A DNA stretch of 9,433 bases from Oscillibacter sp. (GTDB taxonomy: Bacteria > Bacillota > Clostridia > Oscillospirales > Oscillospiraceae). This document shows, piece after piece, positions 1 through 5,628 of this stretch. A model generated the notes under the pieces. The model saw nothing but the letters and a program-made list of their open reading frames with translations, did not search any database and had not been told where the DNA came from. Each line of letters starts with the position of its first letter. Within the stretch, counting starts at the first letter, position 1. The stretch is from assembly GCA_022796315.1 (NCBI GenBank), contig JAAWIL010000069.1, positions 1 through 9,433 of the forward strand, read 5' to 3'. A program made the position numbers and the translations under genes.

Positions 1-93
1 GCAGGCATCCTGACGGATGGCAAGGATTTTTAACGCAGTCAGGGCGGATAATACGCCGCCAAGACATGCGCGGGGAGATTTTAAACAGGCTCT
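1..93 (+). repeat. Structured dispersed-type repeat, left copy
   Basis: This 93-base stretch matches the reverse complement of 9336-9428 without gaps. About 51 of 93 positions agree by hand count, with the agreement concentrated in the first 38 and last 12 bases. Shared blocks are gcaggc at 1-6, tgacg at 11-15, the 13-mer atttttaacgcag at 26-38, and aacaggc at 84-90. A hairpin with stem 6-10/15-19 and loop tgac is kept in both copies. A weaker second hairpin may form at 43-46/54-57. It contains no gene and looks like a palindromic REP/MITE-type element. It may be only the half inside the window, because the hairpin lies at the very edge. Confidence 0.7.
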
Positions 94-121
94 AAAAAGC
101 GCCTCGGTTTTCCATCTGCGC

Positions 122-157
122 AAAAGGGGACCGGTCTCTTCCGAGACCGGTCCTTTT
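122..157 (-). terminator. Strong intrinsic terminator ending the structural operon
   Basis: A perfect 11-bp inverted repeat (128-138 with 143-153) encloses a 4-base loop and can be extended by A-U and G-U pairs. Read on the minus strand, the loop is GGAA (GNRA class) and the stem is followed by CCTTTTG. It begins about 15 bases after the stop of the last gene, so it should end transcription of the whole leftward block. The plus-strand reading has an even better T tract (ttttctt), so it may work in both directions. Confidence 0.85.
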
Positions 158-169
158 CTTCCGTCCCCC

Positions 170-748
170 TCAGGCTGTCTCATCGTCCGGCACCGCCAGC
201 TGGAAGCTCTCCCAGGTGTGCCCCGCGGCCTCTACATCCGCCCAGGTGTACGCCGCCCGGTGGCACTCCGCCCAGGTCAGATAGCGGAAGTAGAACTCCA
301 CCTCCAGGTGGCAGGGCAGGATCTCCAGAATGATGGCCCGGATCTGCTCAAACTCCGGCGGCACGCCGGCCACCTCCGGGAAGATCACCCGCAGCTTTCC
401 CTTCCCCATCTCCAGGGCCCTGGCCTTGACGCCGCAGCCGCCGATGGTGTGGTTGATGGCCGAGGGCGTCAGGCTGTCTCCGTCGATCTGCAGCAGCGCC
501 GCGATGGCCGCCCGGCGCTCCTCCGGCGTGTAGGCCGCCGGACGGCGAAGGAACAGCGATTCCCGCCGGGTCAGCCCCTGGTCCTCCGCCGTGGCGGTCA
601 GCGCCTCCCGCTCCACCGCCTCCAGGTGCCCGCTCACCCGGTCCAGTCCCTGCCCCAGGGCGGAGAGCTCCGCCAGGTTCACCGTCCCCGTCCGCAGGTC
701 ATAGACCCCCAGAGGTTCCAGGAGGTTCCTGAGATACTCCTCGTACAT
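170..748 (-). CDS. YmfQ/XkdU-like (DUF2313) baseplate-tail protein
   Basis: The 192-residue product resembles the YmfQ/DUF2313 family of contractile and other tails (compare Mu gp48 and PBSX XkdU). These proteins sit at the baseplate periphery and connect the wedge to the fibres. Visible features are an N-terminal helical region (about 1-55), a conserved-looking segment RRPAAYTPEERRAAIAALL at 68-86, IDGD at 88-91, a small domain containing the FPEVAGVP and FEQIRAIILEILPCHLEVEF segments (about 118-152), and an aromatic C-terminal YLTWAECHRAAYTWADVEAA-type segment. The start is ATG at 748, four bases after the stop of baseplate protein J. The only SD-like sequence is a run of G bases. It is the last gene before the terminator. 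In many phages a fibre gene follows, but none does here. The family call is from recalled sequence pattern and gene order. Confidence 0.85.
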   Translation of the reverse strand: MYEEYLRNLLEPLGVYDLRTGTVNLAELSALGQGLDRVSGHLEAVEREALTATAEDQGLTRRESLFLRRPAAYTPEERRAAIAALLQIDGDSLTPSAINHTIGGCGVKARALEMGKGKLRVIFPEVAGVPPEFEQIRAIILEILPCHLEVEFYFRYLTWAECHRAAYTWADVEAAGHTWESFQLAVPDDETA

Positions 749-752
749 CCCC

Positions 753-1811
753 CTACGCCCCCAGTTCCGTCACCTGTAAGTTCCCCAGCACCGGCAGCAC
801 CGTGTGGTCCGCCGGGATGTCCGCCGCCGGGGCGGAGAAGCGGTAGTTCTCCACCTCCTCCAGGGCGTACAGCCGGCTGCCCAGCTCCGCCAGGCGCACC
901 GGTCTCCCCAGCATCCGCCCGCTGAAGAATGTGGCGAGGGTCTGCTCCGCCGCCGCCCGGGCCTCTGCGAAGGGCGTCCCCTCCGCCGGCAGCACCGCCA
1001 CGGCCACAGGCACCTCCCGCACGGTCGGGGCCTTGACCTGCACGTCCACGGCAATCTCCCGCTTCTCCTGGAGCTCCGCCTGGAGCCCGGCCAGCAGCTC
1101 CGCCGGGGGCAGGCCCTTCTCCGTGGCCACATAGACGTCCACGGTGCCGGTCCCCCTGGGCCGGCCCACGGCCCGGGCCGCCGCCACGCCGCTCCAGCCC
1201 ATGGCGGTCTGCTCGTACCAGGCGGCGTTGGCCCCGTTGGGCAGGCGCTGGTAACTCTCCAGAATCCGCCCCCGGAAGGTCTCGTCGTCCTCCTCGTCCC
1301 GTCCGCCGGAGAAGGCGGCGGGGTTCGTGCAGGCGGTCACCGCCAGGGGGCAGGCCGTCAAAATCTTCACGGTCCCCGGCGCCGCGTTGCCGGACGCGCC
1401 GCCCTCCAGGGCCTCCGCCGGAGCCTCCGCCGTCAGGGCCCCCGCCGCCAGCACCGCCGGCTCCGTGGTCTGGAAGCGGACCTCTGCCGCCGTCATGCAC
1501 ACCGTGCCCGCCGGAATCGTGATGTCCGCCGCCGGAGGCAGGGCCACGGAAAACCGCAGCGTTCCCGCCGCCTTCGCCGCCGGAAGGCGGGCCAGCCCCC
1601 GCAAAAACCCGTGGCGGTCCAGGTAGACGCCCCGCGCCGTCTGGGGAAAACTCTGGTCCAGCACCCAGTCCGCCTGAATCCCCAGGGCCTGGATCTGGGC
1701 CGCCGCGGCCCACAGGCGCACCGCCAGGTCGCATCCCGCCTCCGGCCGGAACCCCGCCCGTTCCGCGAAGGACGCCATCAGCTCCTCATAGATCTCTTCC
1801 ACGCTCTTCAC
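753..1811 (-). CDS. Baseplate protein J-like (gpJ/XkdT family)
   Basis: The 352-residue product is a baseplate wedge protein of the J family (Mu gp47, P2 gpJ, PBSX XkdT). It forms the wedge arms around the hub in contractile tails. Hallmarks are FPQTARGVYLDRHGFLRGL at 55-73, ITIPAGTVCMTAAEVRFQTTE at about 97-117 (the common IPAGT...F.T pattern), an acidic RDEEDDETFRGRIL stretch at 171-184, and PNGANAAWYEQTAM at 191-204. Length is typical of the family. The start is GTG at 1811, supported by a GAGGAG site six bases upstream. An ATG at 1813 is in another frame and hits a stop at once. It follows the gp25-like gene after 24 bases and precedes the YmfQ-like gene by four, the usual W-J-YmfQ order. 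Confidence 0.93.
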   Translation of the reverse strand: MKSVEEIYEELMASFAERAGFRPEAGCDLAVRLWAAAAQIQALGIQADWVLDQSFPQTARGVYLDRHGFLRGLARLPAAKAAGTLRFSVALPPAADITIPAGTVCMTAAEVRFQTTEPAVLAAGALTAEAPAEALEGGASGNAAPGTVKILTACPLAVTACTNPAAFSGGRDEEDDETFRGRILESYQRLPNGANAAWYEQTAMGWSGVAAARAVGRPRGTGTVDVYVATEKGLPPAELLAGLQAELQEKREIAVDVQVKAPTVREVPVAVAVLPAEGTPFAEARAAAEQTLATFFSGRMLGRPVRLAELGSRLYALEEVENYRFSAPAADIPADHTVLPVLGNLQVTELGA

Positions 1812-1835
1812 ATCTCTCTCCTCTCTCCCCGGCCC

Positions 1836-2183
1836 TCAGGGGACCTCCACCGTCACCGGCAGAACGCCCCCCTCCCACCGGAGCGCCACGCGCAGGGTTC
1901 CCCCGCCCTCACGTTCCTCCAGGGTCACGTCCTCCACCCGCAGGCCCTTCTCCTCCGCCAAGGCTTCCTCCACATACTGCCGCGCCGCCCCCTGCCGGGC
2001 GGAGGGCCCCAGCCGGCCCAGCTGCCACAGGCGGCTTCCCAGGGTCTCCCAGAAGGGAAAGGTCCCCCGCCGGGCCGTGAGGCGGAACAGCACCCGCTGC
2101 GCCAGCGCCTCCTGACCGCTCCGGCGGCGCAGGCCCCCCGCTCCGTCGGGCACATAGTCCCCGTCTCTCAGCTCCAGCTCCAT
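1836..2183 (-). CDS. gp25-like baseplate wedge protein (DUF2634, XkdS-like)
   Basis: The 115-residue product matches the small gp25/gpW-like wedge protein called DUF2634 or XkdS in Firmicutes prophages. In contractile systems this protein contacts the sheath and starts its assembly on the baseplate. The diagnostic segment is GTFPFWETLGSRLWQLG at 40-56. After it come a helix that begins at about residue 62 (ARQYVEEALAEEKGLRVEDV) and a beta-rich C-terminus. ATG at 2183 overlaps the stop of the spike gene by one base (TGATG), and GGGGAGGG lies six bases upstream, so this start is preferred over an in-frame ATG at 2201. Length is normal for the family. Confidence 0.9.
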   Translation of the reverse strand: MELELRDGDYVPDGAGGLRRRSGQEALAQRVLFRLTARRGTFPFWETLGSRLWQLGRLGPSARQGAARQYVEEALAEEKGLRVEDVTLEEREGGGTLRVALRWEGGVLPVTVEVP

Positions 2184-2587
2184 CAGATTCCCTCCCCGCA
2201 TGTGCAGGGCGCGTAGGCAATGCCGTTGATGGTCAGAAATCCCCGGATGTCCACGGACCCGTCCGCCTTCAGGTAAATCGCGCTGCCGCCGGGCCCGGTA
2301 ATCCGGACTTCCCCCGGCCGCAGGTCCCCTCCGGCGGCCCGTTCCTCCTCCGTCCGCTCCTGCCGCGTTCCCACGACGCACTGCTCCGCGCCGCCGGGCC
2401 CGCCCTTGATCACCAGTACCTCCGCGCCGTTCTCCGGCGCCCAGGCATAGCCTCCGGGACTGTACACCGGCAGGTTCCGCACCTCTCCTCTGGTCAGCAC
2501 CCCCGCCTCCTTCCCGGCGATGGTGGTCACCCCCAGGTCCGCGTCGGCAGTGGGCGGCGCGGGCCGCATTCTGCTGGAAATCCACAT
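2183..2587 (-). CDS. Baseplate spike protein, gpV/Mu gp45-like (OB fold plus beta-prism)
   Basis: The 134-residue product looks like a membrane-piercing central spike. Residues about 30-75 carry an OB-fold pattern (GEVRNLPVYSPGGYAWAPENGAEVLVI), followed by a charged linker (about 76-92). The C-terminal stretch GEVRITGPGGSAIYLKADGS at about 92-111 and DIRGFLTINGI is the periodic beta strand pattern of the gpV/gp45 triple-stranded helix. Known spikes end in a pointed apex that often binds iron through HxH. Here the tail is APCTCGEGI, with cysteines at 128 and 130 instead. It stands between hub and wedge genes, where PBSX has XkdR. The start is ATG at 2587 with AAGGAGG ten bases upstream. It is small for the family but complete. 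Confidence 0.87.
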   Translation of the reverse strand: MWISSRMRPAPPTADADLGVTTIAGKEAGVLTRGEVRNLPVYSPGGYAWAPENGAEVLVIKGGPGGAEQCVVGTRQERTEEERAAGGDLRPGEVRITGPGGSAIYLKADGSVDIRGFLTINGIAYAPCTCGEGI

Positions 2588-2592
2588 CTTCC

Positions 2593-3540
2593 CTATCCCT
2601 CCTTCAATGTCAAGGTGGCCGTGGCCCCCTCCCGGGCGGAGAAGCGGCTCTCCGCCTCCGCCACCCGAAAGGTCCCCGCCAGTCCCAGCCGCTCCAGCCG
2701 CAGGGACACCCGGTCCCCCGGGAGGGCCAAAAAGCTCCCCGGCAGCGTCACCTCCACCACCTTCTCCTCCTCCCGAGACCGGTCAATCTGGTACTGCCCC
2801 GTGTACCGCATGGCGTCCCAGGTGCTCTGTCCCGGCGTGTAGATCACCCGGCGGCACTGGCCCCCCTTGGCGATCATCTCCGGGTTCGTCGCGGAGTGGG
2901 AGGTCCCGCGGCTCTTGTCGATCACCAGGGCCTCCGTCAGCACCCCGTAGTGGTCCTCCCGCCAGGTACACGAGAGCACCGGCGACGTGTCCGTCACCGC
3001 CAGCCGCCGCCCGCCGTTCCCCTCCGGCGCAGCCAGCAAAGCCCCATTGACGGCAAACCGGGGGGAGAATCCCCCATAGGTCCGGCAGAACCCCTCCAGG
3101 GCCTTCCACTGGCTGGTCCCCGCCGCCACAGTATACGTGGACCCCGCCCGCACGTCCGCGATCTCCCGGGCCACTACCCCGTAGGGCGTCACATGGCACC
3201 GGACGATCTCCGCCAGGGTGGCGTCCTCGTAGGTGACGGGCCGGCTCTCGTTGTCCAGCAGCCGGGCGGCGGCGCCCCGGCCGGTGATGGTGGCGGTGAC
3301 GCCGCCCGCGTCCATCGTGATTTCATAGTCGTCCACAATGCCCCGGGCCACCAGCTCCCCCCGGTCCCCGGTGCCCAGAAATCCCGCCGCCAGGGCCAGC
3401 ACCGGGGCCATCTCCGGCCGGTAGAGGAAGGTGACCGCGTAGCTGTCGCAGGGCACCGTCCCCGTGTGGGTCACCGTCCAGCTCAGCAGCGGCGGAAGAT
3501 CGTAGACCCTGTGGTCGCTGGTAAAAATCCGCCCTCTCAT
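2593..3540 (-). CDS. Baseplate hub protein (XkdQ / gpD-like)
   Basis: The 315-residue product is the tail-tip hub, equivalent to P2 gpD, T4 gp27 and PBSX XkdQ. It forms a trimer that joins the tube to the spike. Supporting segments are the early beta-rich part WTVTHTGTVPCDSYAVTF (21-38), GRGAAARLLDNESRPV at 87-102 (the ARLLDNE block is common in this family), and SQWKALEGFCRTYGGFSPRF at 143-161, which recalls the hub pattern of a disulfide-free helix before a barrel. The C-terminal section (LPGSFLALPGDRVSL...) is again beta-rich. The start is ATG at 3540, overlapping the LysM gene stop by ATGA. The reading frame stays open upstream, but that part is out-of-frame LysM-gene sequence. Confidence 0.9.
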   Translation of the reverse strand: MRGRIFTSDHRVYDLPPLLSWTVTHTGTVPCDSYAVTFLYRPEMAPVLALAAGFLGTGDRGELVARGIVDDYEITMDAGGVTATITGRGAAARLLDNESRPVTYEDATLAEIVRCHVTPYGVVAREIADVRAGSTYTVAAGTSQWKALEGFCRTYGGFSPRFAVNGALLAAPEGNGGRRLAVTDTSPVLSCTWREDHYGVLTEALVIDKSRGTSHSATNPEMIAKGGQCRRVIYTPGQSTWDAMRYTGQYQIDRSREEEKVVEVTLPGSFLALPGDRVSLRLERLGLAGTFRVAEAESRFSAREGATATLTLKEG

Positions 3541-4115
3541 GGCAGCCTCACCCGGTCCCCGGGATAGATCAAATTCGGGTTTTTGATCTGGGGATTCGCC
3601 GCAATCAGCGCCGTCAGCGCGACGCCCTGTCTCTTCGCGATTCCCCACAGGGTGTCTCCCTTCCGCACGGTGTACCCCTTCTCCTCCTGCTCTCCGGCGC
3701 CGCCGCTTCCCGCCGGACCCGCCGGGATCTGGGGCACCTCCTTCAGTCCGCTGTCCCAGCCGCCGTCCCAGTCCTCCCAGAAGGCAAAGCGGTAGCGCAC
3801 ATAGTCCGGCAGGGGCTCCTCCTCCACGGTCAGCGAGGCGAACCACGCCCGTTCCGCCCGCCACACCGGGTGGATCAGCAGCCCCGGCCCGCCCTCCTGA
3901 AAGACCTCCGCCAGCTGCCGGAACTGCCCGTAGGCCTCTGCCCCGGCGAACACTCCCTCGCCCCGCAGCACCCGGTAACTGCTCCCCAGATCCTGGATCA
4001 CACACCCGCCGAAGGGCACCGGGTGCGCCGCCAGCCGCCTCCGGCGCTCCACCTCGTAGACCTCCGGATTGTGGGGCCAGGTGTAGTCCTTAAATCGCAT
4101 CGGCGTCAGCAGCAC
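3537..4115 (-). CDS. LysM-domain tail/baseplate protein (XkdP-like)
   Basis: The product, 192 residues from the chosen start, has an N-terminal domain (about 1-115) and a C-terminal LysM domain. N-terminal landmarks are MRFKDYTWPHNPEVYEVE, GSSYRVLRGEGVFAGAEAYG and VRYRFAFWED, all seen in this Firmicutes baseplate family. A flexible linker with PAGPAGSGGAGEQEE follows. The LysM (147-191) is GYTVRKGDTLWGIAKRQGVA followed by ANPQIKNPNLIYPGDRVRLP. PBSX XkdP and T4 gp53 use LysM domains to hold baseplate parts or bind peptidoglycan. I chose GTG at 4115 because a GAGAGGGGGG tract lies seven bases upstream. Alternatives are GTG at 4136 and ATG at 4100. The gene overlaps the hub gene by four bases. 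Confidence 0.88.
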   Translation of the reverse strand: MLLTPMRFKDYTWPHNPEVYEVERRRRLAAHPVPFGGCVIQDLGSSYRVLRGEGVFAGAEAYGQFRQLAEVFQEGGPGLLIHPVWRAERAWFASLTVEEEPLPDYVRYRFAFWEDWDGGWDSGLKEVPQIPAGPAGSGGAGEQEEKGYTVRKGDTLWGIAKRQGVALTALIAANPQIKNPNLIYPGDRVRLP

Positions 4116-4169
4116 GCCGCGTCCCCCCCTCTCCACGCAATCGCTGTAAAGTATTTTTCCTGTTCCCCT
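4116..4169. other. Short AT-rich gap in the tape-measure slot
   Basis: This gap separates the 186-residue protein from the LysM gene. Read leftward, its first part holds AAAGGGGAACAGGAAAAAT, an SD-like sequence with no properly spaced start codon, and is visibly richer in A and T than its surroundings. Its second part is the G-rich tract that serves the LysM start. It could be a leftover from loss of a gene or simply a leader. No coding potential is evident. Confidence 0.4.
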
Positions 4170-4730
4170 TTAATAGATGAAAAATCCTCCGTCGTACCGC
4201 CGGGCATCCCGCTCCACGGCCCGGGACAGCGCCCTGGCCTCCGCCAGCACGCCCCCTCCGCCGCCGCTCCGGACATCCCGCCGCCAAACCGCTCCCGCCG
4301 CCGCGAGATCCTCCGCTCCCGCCGCCTTCAGGGGGTCCCAGTCCGCCGTCTCTCCGGACCCGCGCCTCTGGGTTTCTCCGGCCGCCGGCGCTTCCCGGTC
4401 TCCGCCCCGGGCCGTCTCTGCCCAAGCGCGCCGCGCCGCGCCGGCCGGTTCCGCCGTCTCTTCCGCAAGCCCGGCGGCCCGCCTCCGTTCTCCGGCCGCC
4501 GGCTCCGCCGTCCCCGGTCCCCGGCCTTTGGGGGCAGAATCTCTCCGCCCCGCCCGCTCCACCGGGATGGCCTCCCAGGGGCCGCCGCCCGCCCGGACCG
4601 TTTCCGGTCCGGGCTCCTGTTCCGGCAGCGTCCGCTCCTCCTGCTCCCTTTGGTCCCTCTCCGGCCCGCCTCCCAGCAGCGCCGCCAGAACCGCCCTCTG
4701 GCGCAGGAGCTCCTCCTGTACATAGTCCAT
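4170..4730 (-). CDS. Low-complexity 186-residue phage protein in the tape-measure position
   Basis: The function is not recognised. The N-terminus MDYVQEELLRQRAVLAALLG (1-20) should be helical. Residues about 21-145 are built almost only from A, G, E, R, P, T and D and are probably disordered. The C-terminus (about 150-186, VLAEARALSRAVERDARRYD then GGFFIY) is again helical and ends in an aromatic tail. There are no membrane segments, long coiled coils or peptidase motifs, unlike ordinary tape measures. The frame is supported by ATG at 4730 with GGGAGGG six bases upstream and by its two-base spacing from the chaperone gene. It may be a tail-lumen or adaptor protein, a strongly shortened tape measure, or a small protein of these prophages with some other role. 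Other open frames here come from the GC-rich composition. Confidence 0.68.
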   Translation of the reverse strand: MDYVQEELLRQRAVLAALLGGGPERDQREQEERTLPEQEPGPETVRAGGGPWEAIPVERAGRRDSAPKGRGPGTAEPAAGERRRAAGLAEETAEPAGAARRAWAETARGGDREAPAAGETQRRGSGETADWDPLKAAGAEDLAAAGAVWRRDVRSGGGGGVLAEARALSRAVERDARRYDGGFFIY

Positions 4731-4732
4731 GC

Positions 4733-5041
4733 TCAGCCCTCCCGCAGCCGCGCGAACCGCGCCTCGTCAAACCAGGGGTTCTCCCCGGCGGCGGAGGTTT
4801 CCGTCTCCAGCCCGGATAACCTCCGCAGCAGGGTCTCCATCTCCCGGGGCGTCAGCTCCGCCAGCACCGCCTCCGGCCCCGGGAAGACCGCCTCTCCCCG
4901 GAACCGGCAGCTCTCCGCCAGCACCCGGGCGTTGCAGAGCAGGGCCCGCTCCGCGGGCTCCCCGGCCTCCTTCCGGCTCTCCCGCCACAGGGTCAGGAGC
5001 CGTCCCGCCGTCAGGGGCCGGAGACTGTCCACCTCCCTCAT
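4733..5041 (-). CDS. Tail assembly chaperone (XkdN-like)
   Basis: The 102-residue product resembles the XkdN-type tail assembly chaperone, which in related phages coats the tape measure and recruits tube subunits. It is helix-rich and ends with ENPWFDEARFARLREG (about 87-102), an ending I associate with this family in Clostridia prophages. ATG at 5041 overlaps the tube gene stop (ATGA), so translation is probably coupled. Many phages make a longer chaperone by a programmed frameshift near the end of this gene, but no slippery heptamer is visible here. Its usual client, the tape measure, is not encoded next to it. Confidence 0.75.
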   Translation of the reverse strand: MREVDSLRPLTAGRLLTLWRESRKEAGEPAERALLCNARVLAESCRFRGEAVFPGPEAVLAELTPREMETLLRRLSGLETETSAAGENPWFDEARFARLREG

Positions 5042-5427
5042 GCCGTGGCCTCGATCCGCCGGGCGGCCACCACCGTGAGCTTCTCCGCCACCATGGCGTT
5101 CAGCTGGCCCTCCTCCTCAATGCCGCTCCACTGGCAGCCGCTGTAGATCACCTTCCGGTCCGGCTTGCAAATCACCAGGGAGAAGCCGCTCAGGTCGTAA
5201 AAATTGATTCCGTCGCTCACCGCGTCGTCGGTGGCGTAGAGCCTGGTCAGCTCCAGCACATAGCGCCGCTGACCGGCGATGGTGGCCACCGGCTCGCTCT
5301 CGCCGAAGGCCTCCACGCTCCGGGAGGACTTGGAGGCCTTGGCGGTGTAACTCTGCACCACCGCCACCTTTCTCCCGTCCACCTCCAGATAGATGTCCGC
5401 GCTGGTAGGAAATCCCGTCCGTTCCAT
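5038..5427 (-). CDS. Tail tube protein (XkdM-like)
   Basis: The 129-residue product is the inner tube of a contractile tail. Visible matches to the XkdM family are the start MERTGFPTSADIYLEVDGRK, the central beta-hairpin VVQSYTAKASKSSRSVEAFG, the ETEP/GESEPVAT-like loop, YVLELTRLYATDDAVSDGIN and the FSLVICKPDRKVIYSGCQWS strand. The C-terminus NAMVAEKLTVVAARRIEAT is also typical. Length fits the family (about 130-150). The start is ATG at 5427 with AAGGAGG eight bases upstream. It is the only tail gene preceded by a long non-coding gap, which may give it its own expression control, as tube protein is needed in many copies. Confidence 0.92.
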   Translation of the reverse strand: MERTGFPTSADIYLEVDGRKVAVVQSYTAKASKSSRSVEAFGESEPVATIAGQRRYVLELTRLYATDDAVSDGINFYDLSGFSLVICKPDRKVIYSGCQWSGIEEEGQLNAMVAEKLTVVAARRIEATA

Positions 5428-5628
5428 CCTTCACGCCTCCTTATATAGTCATATCGTTAAACCATTGGAAAATCGGGAATCCGATGTTCCAGGCAGGCAG
5501 CGCCTGCGGCACATAAACTGTGCCGGGCCTTGCCTATGAAGTCCACCGTCAGTCCGTTTCACGGCCTCTGGGGCGCATAAGCGCCCCAGCGTTGAAAAGA
5601 GGCCGCTGCTTCGTTTCCACTGCGGTGA
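5428..5628 (-). promoter_or_regulatory. Hairpin-rich 201-nt intergenic region between sheath and tube genes
   Basis: This is the only large gap inside an otherwise overlapping operon. It holds a row of inverted repeats: 5472-5476/5481-5485, 5493-5498/5502-5507, 5507-5513/5519-5525, 5554-5557/5561-5564, and a perfect 9-bp stem 5568-5576/5581-5589 with loop ataa. Bases 5563-5567 can pair outside this last stem with 5600-5604. None is followed by a U tract in the minus direction, so ordinary termination is not indicated. The end next to the tube gene carries its SD. It could be an inserted repeat element, an RNA processing or stability site, or an attenuator. No convincing promoter is visible. 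Confidence 0.6.

Noticed and set aside
17..925. Long plus-strand open frame (302 residues)
   Set aside because: Covers the terminator and two well-supported minus-strand genes; composition is P/R/G-rich as expected of antisense of GC-rich codons, and no SD or recognisable protein is seen.
804..2216. Plus-strand open frame of 470 residues
   Set aside because: Antisense of baseplate J and gp25-like genes; arginine/histidine/proline-rich composition typical of a shadow frame.
4700..4760. Programmed frameshift at the end of the chaperone gene
   Set aside because: Checked because such chaperones often frameshift, but no slippery heptamer is present in this GC-rich stretch.
4090..4770. Alternative minus-strand frame (226 residues) across the 186-residue gene
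   Set aside because: Glycine/arginine-rich shadow frame; the 186-residue frame has the better SD, operon spacing and helical ends.
3870..5078. Plus-strand open frame of 402 residues opposite the tape-measure slot
   Set aside because: Considered as an antisense gene because the slot is odd, but it is P/R/S-rich, has no domain, and crosses the real chaperone, 186-residue and LysM genes.
5560..5605. Intrinsic terminator between sheath and tube genes
   Set aside because: The stem is strong but no U tract follows in the minus direction, and the downstream genes would be cut off.
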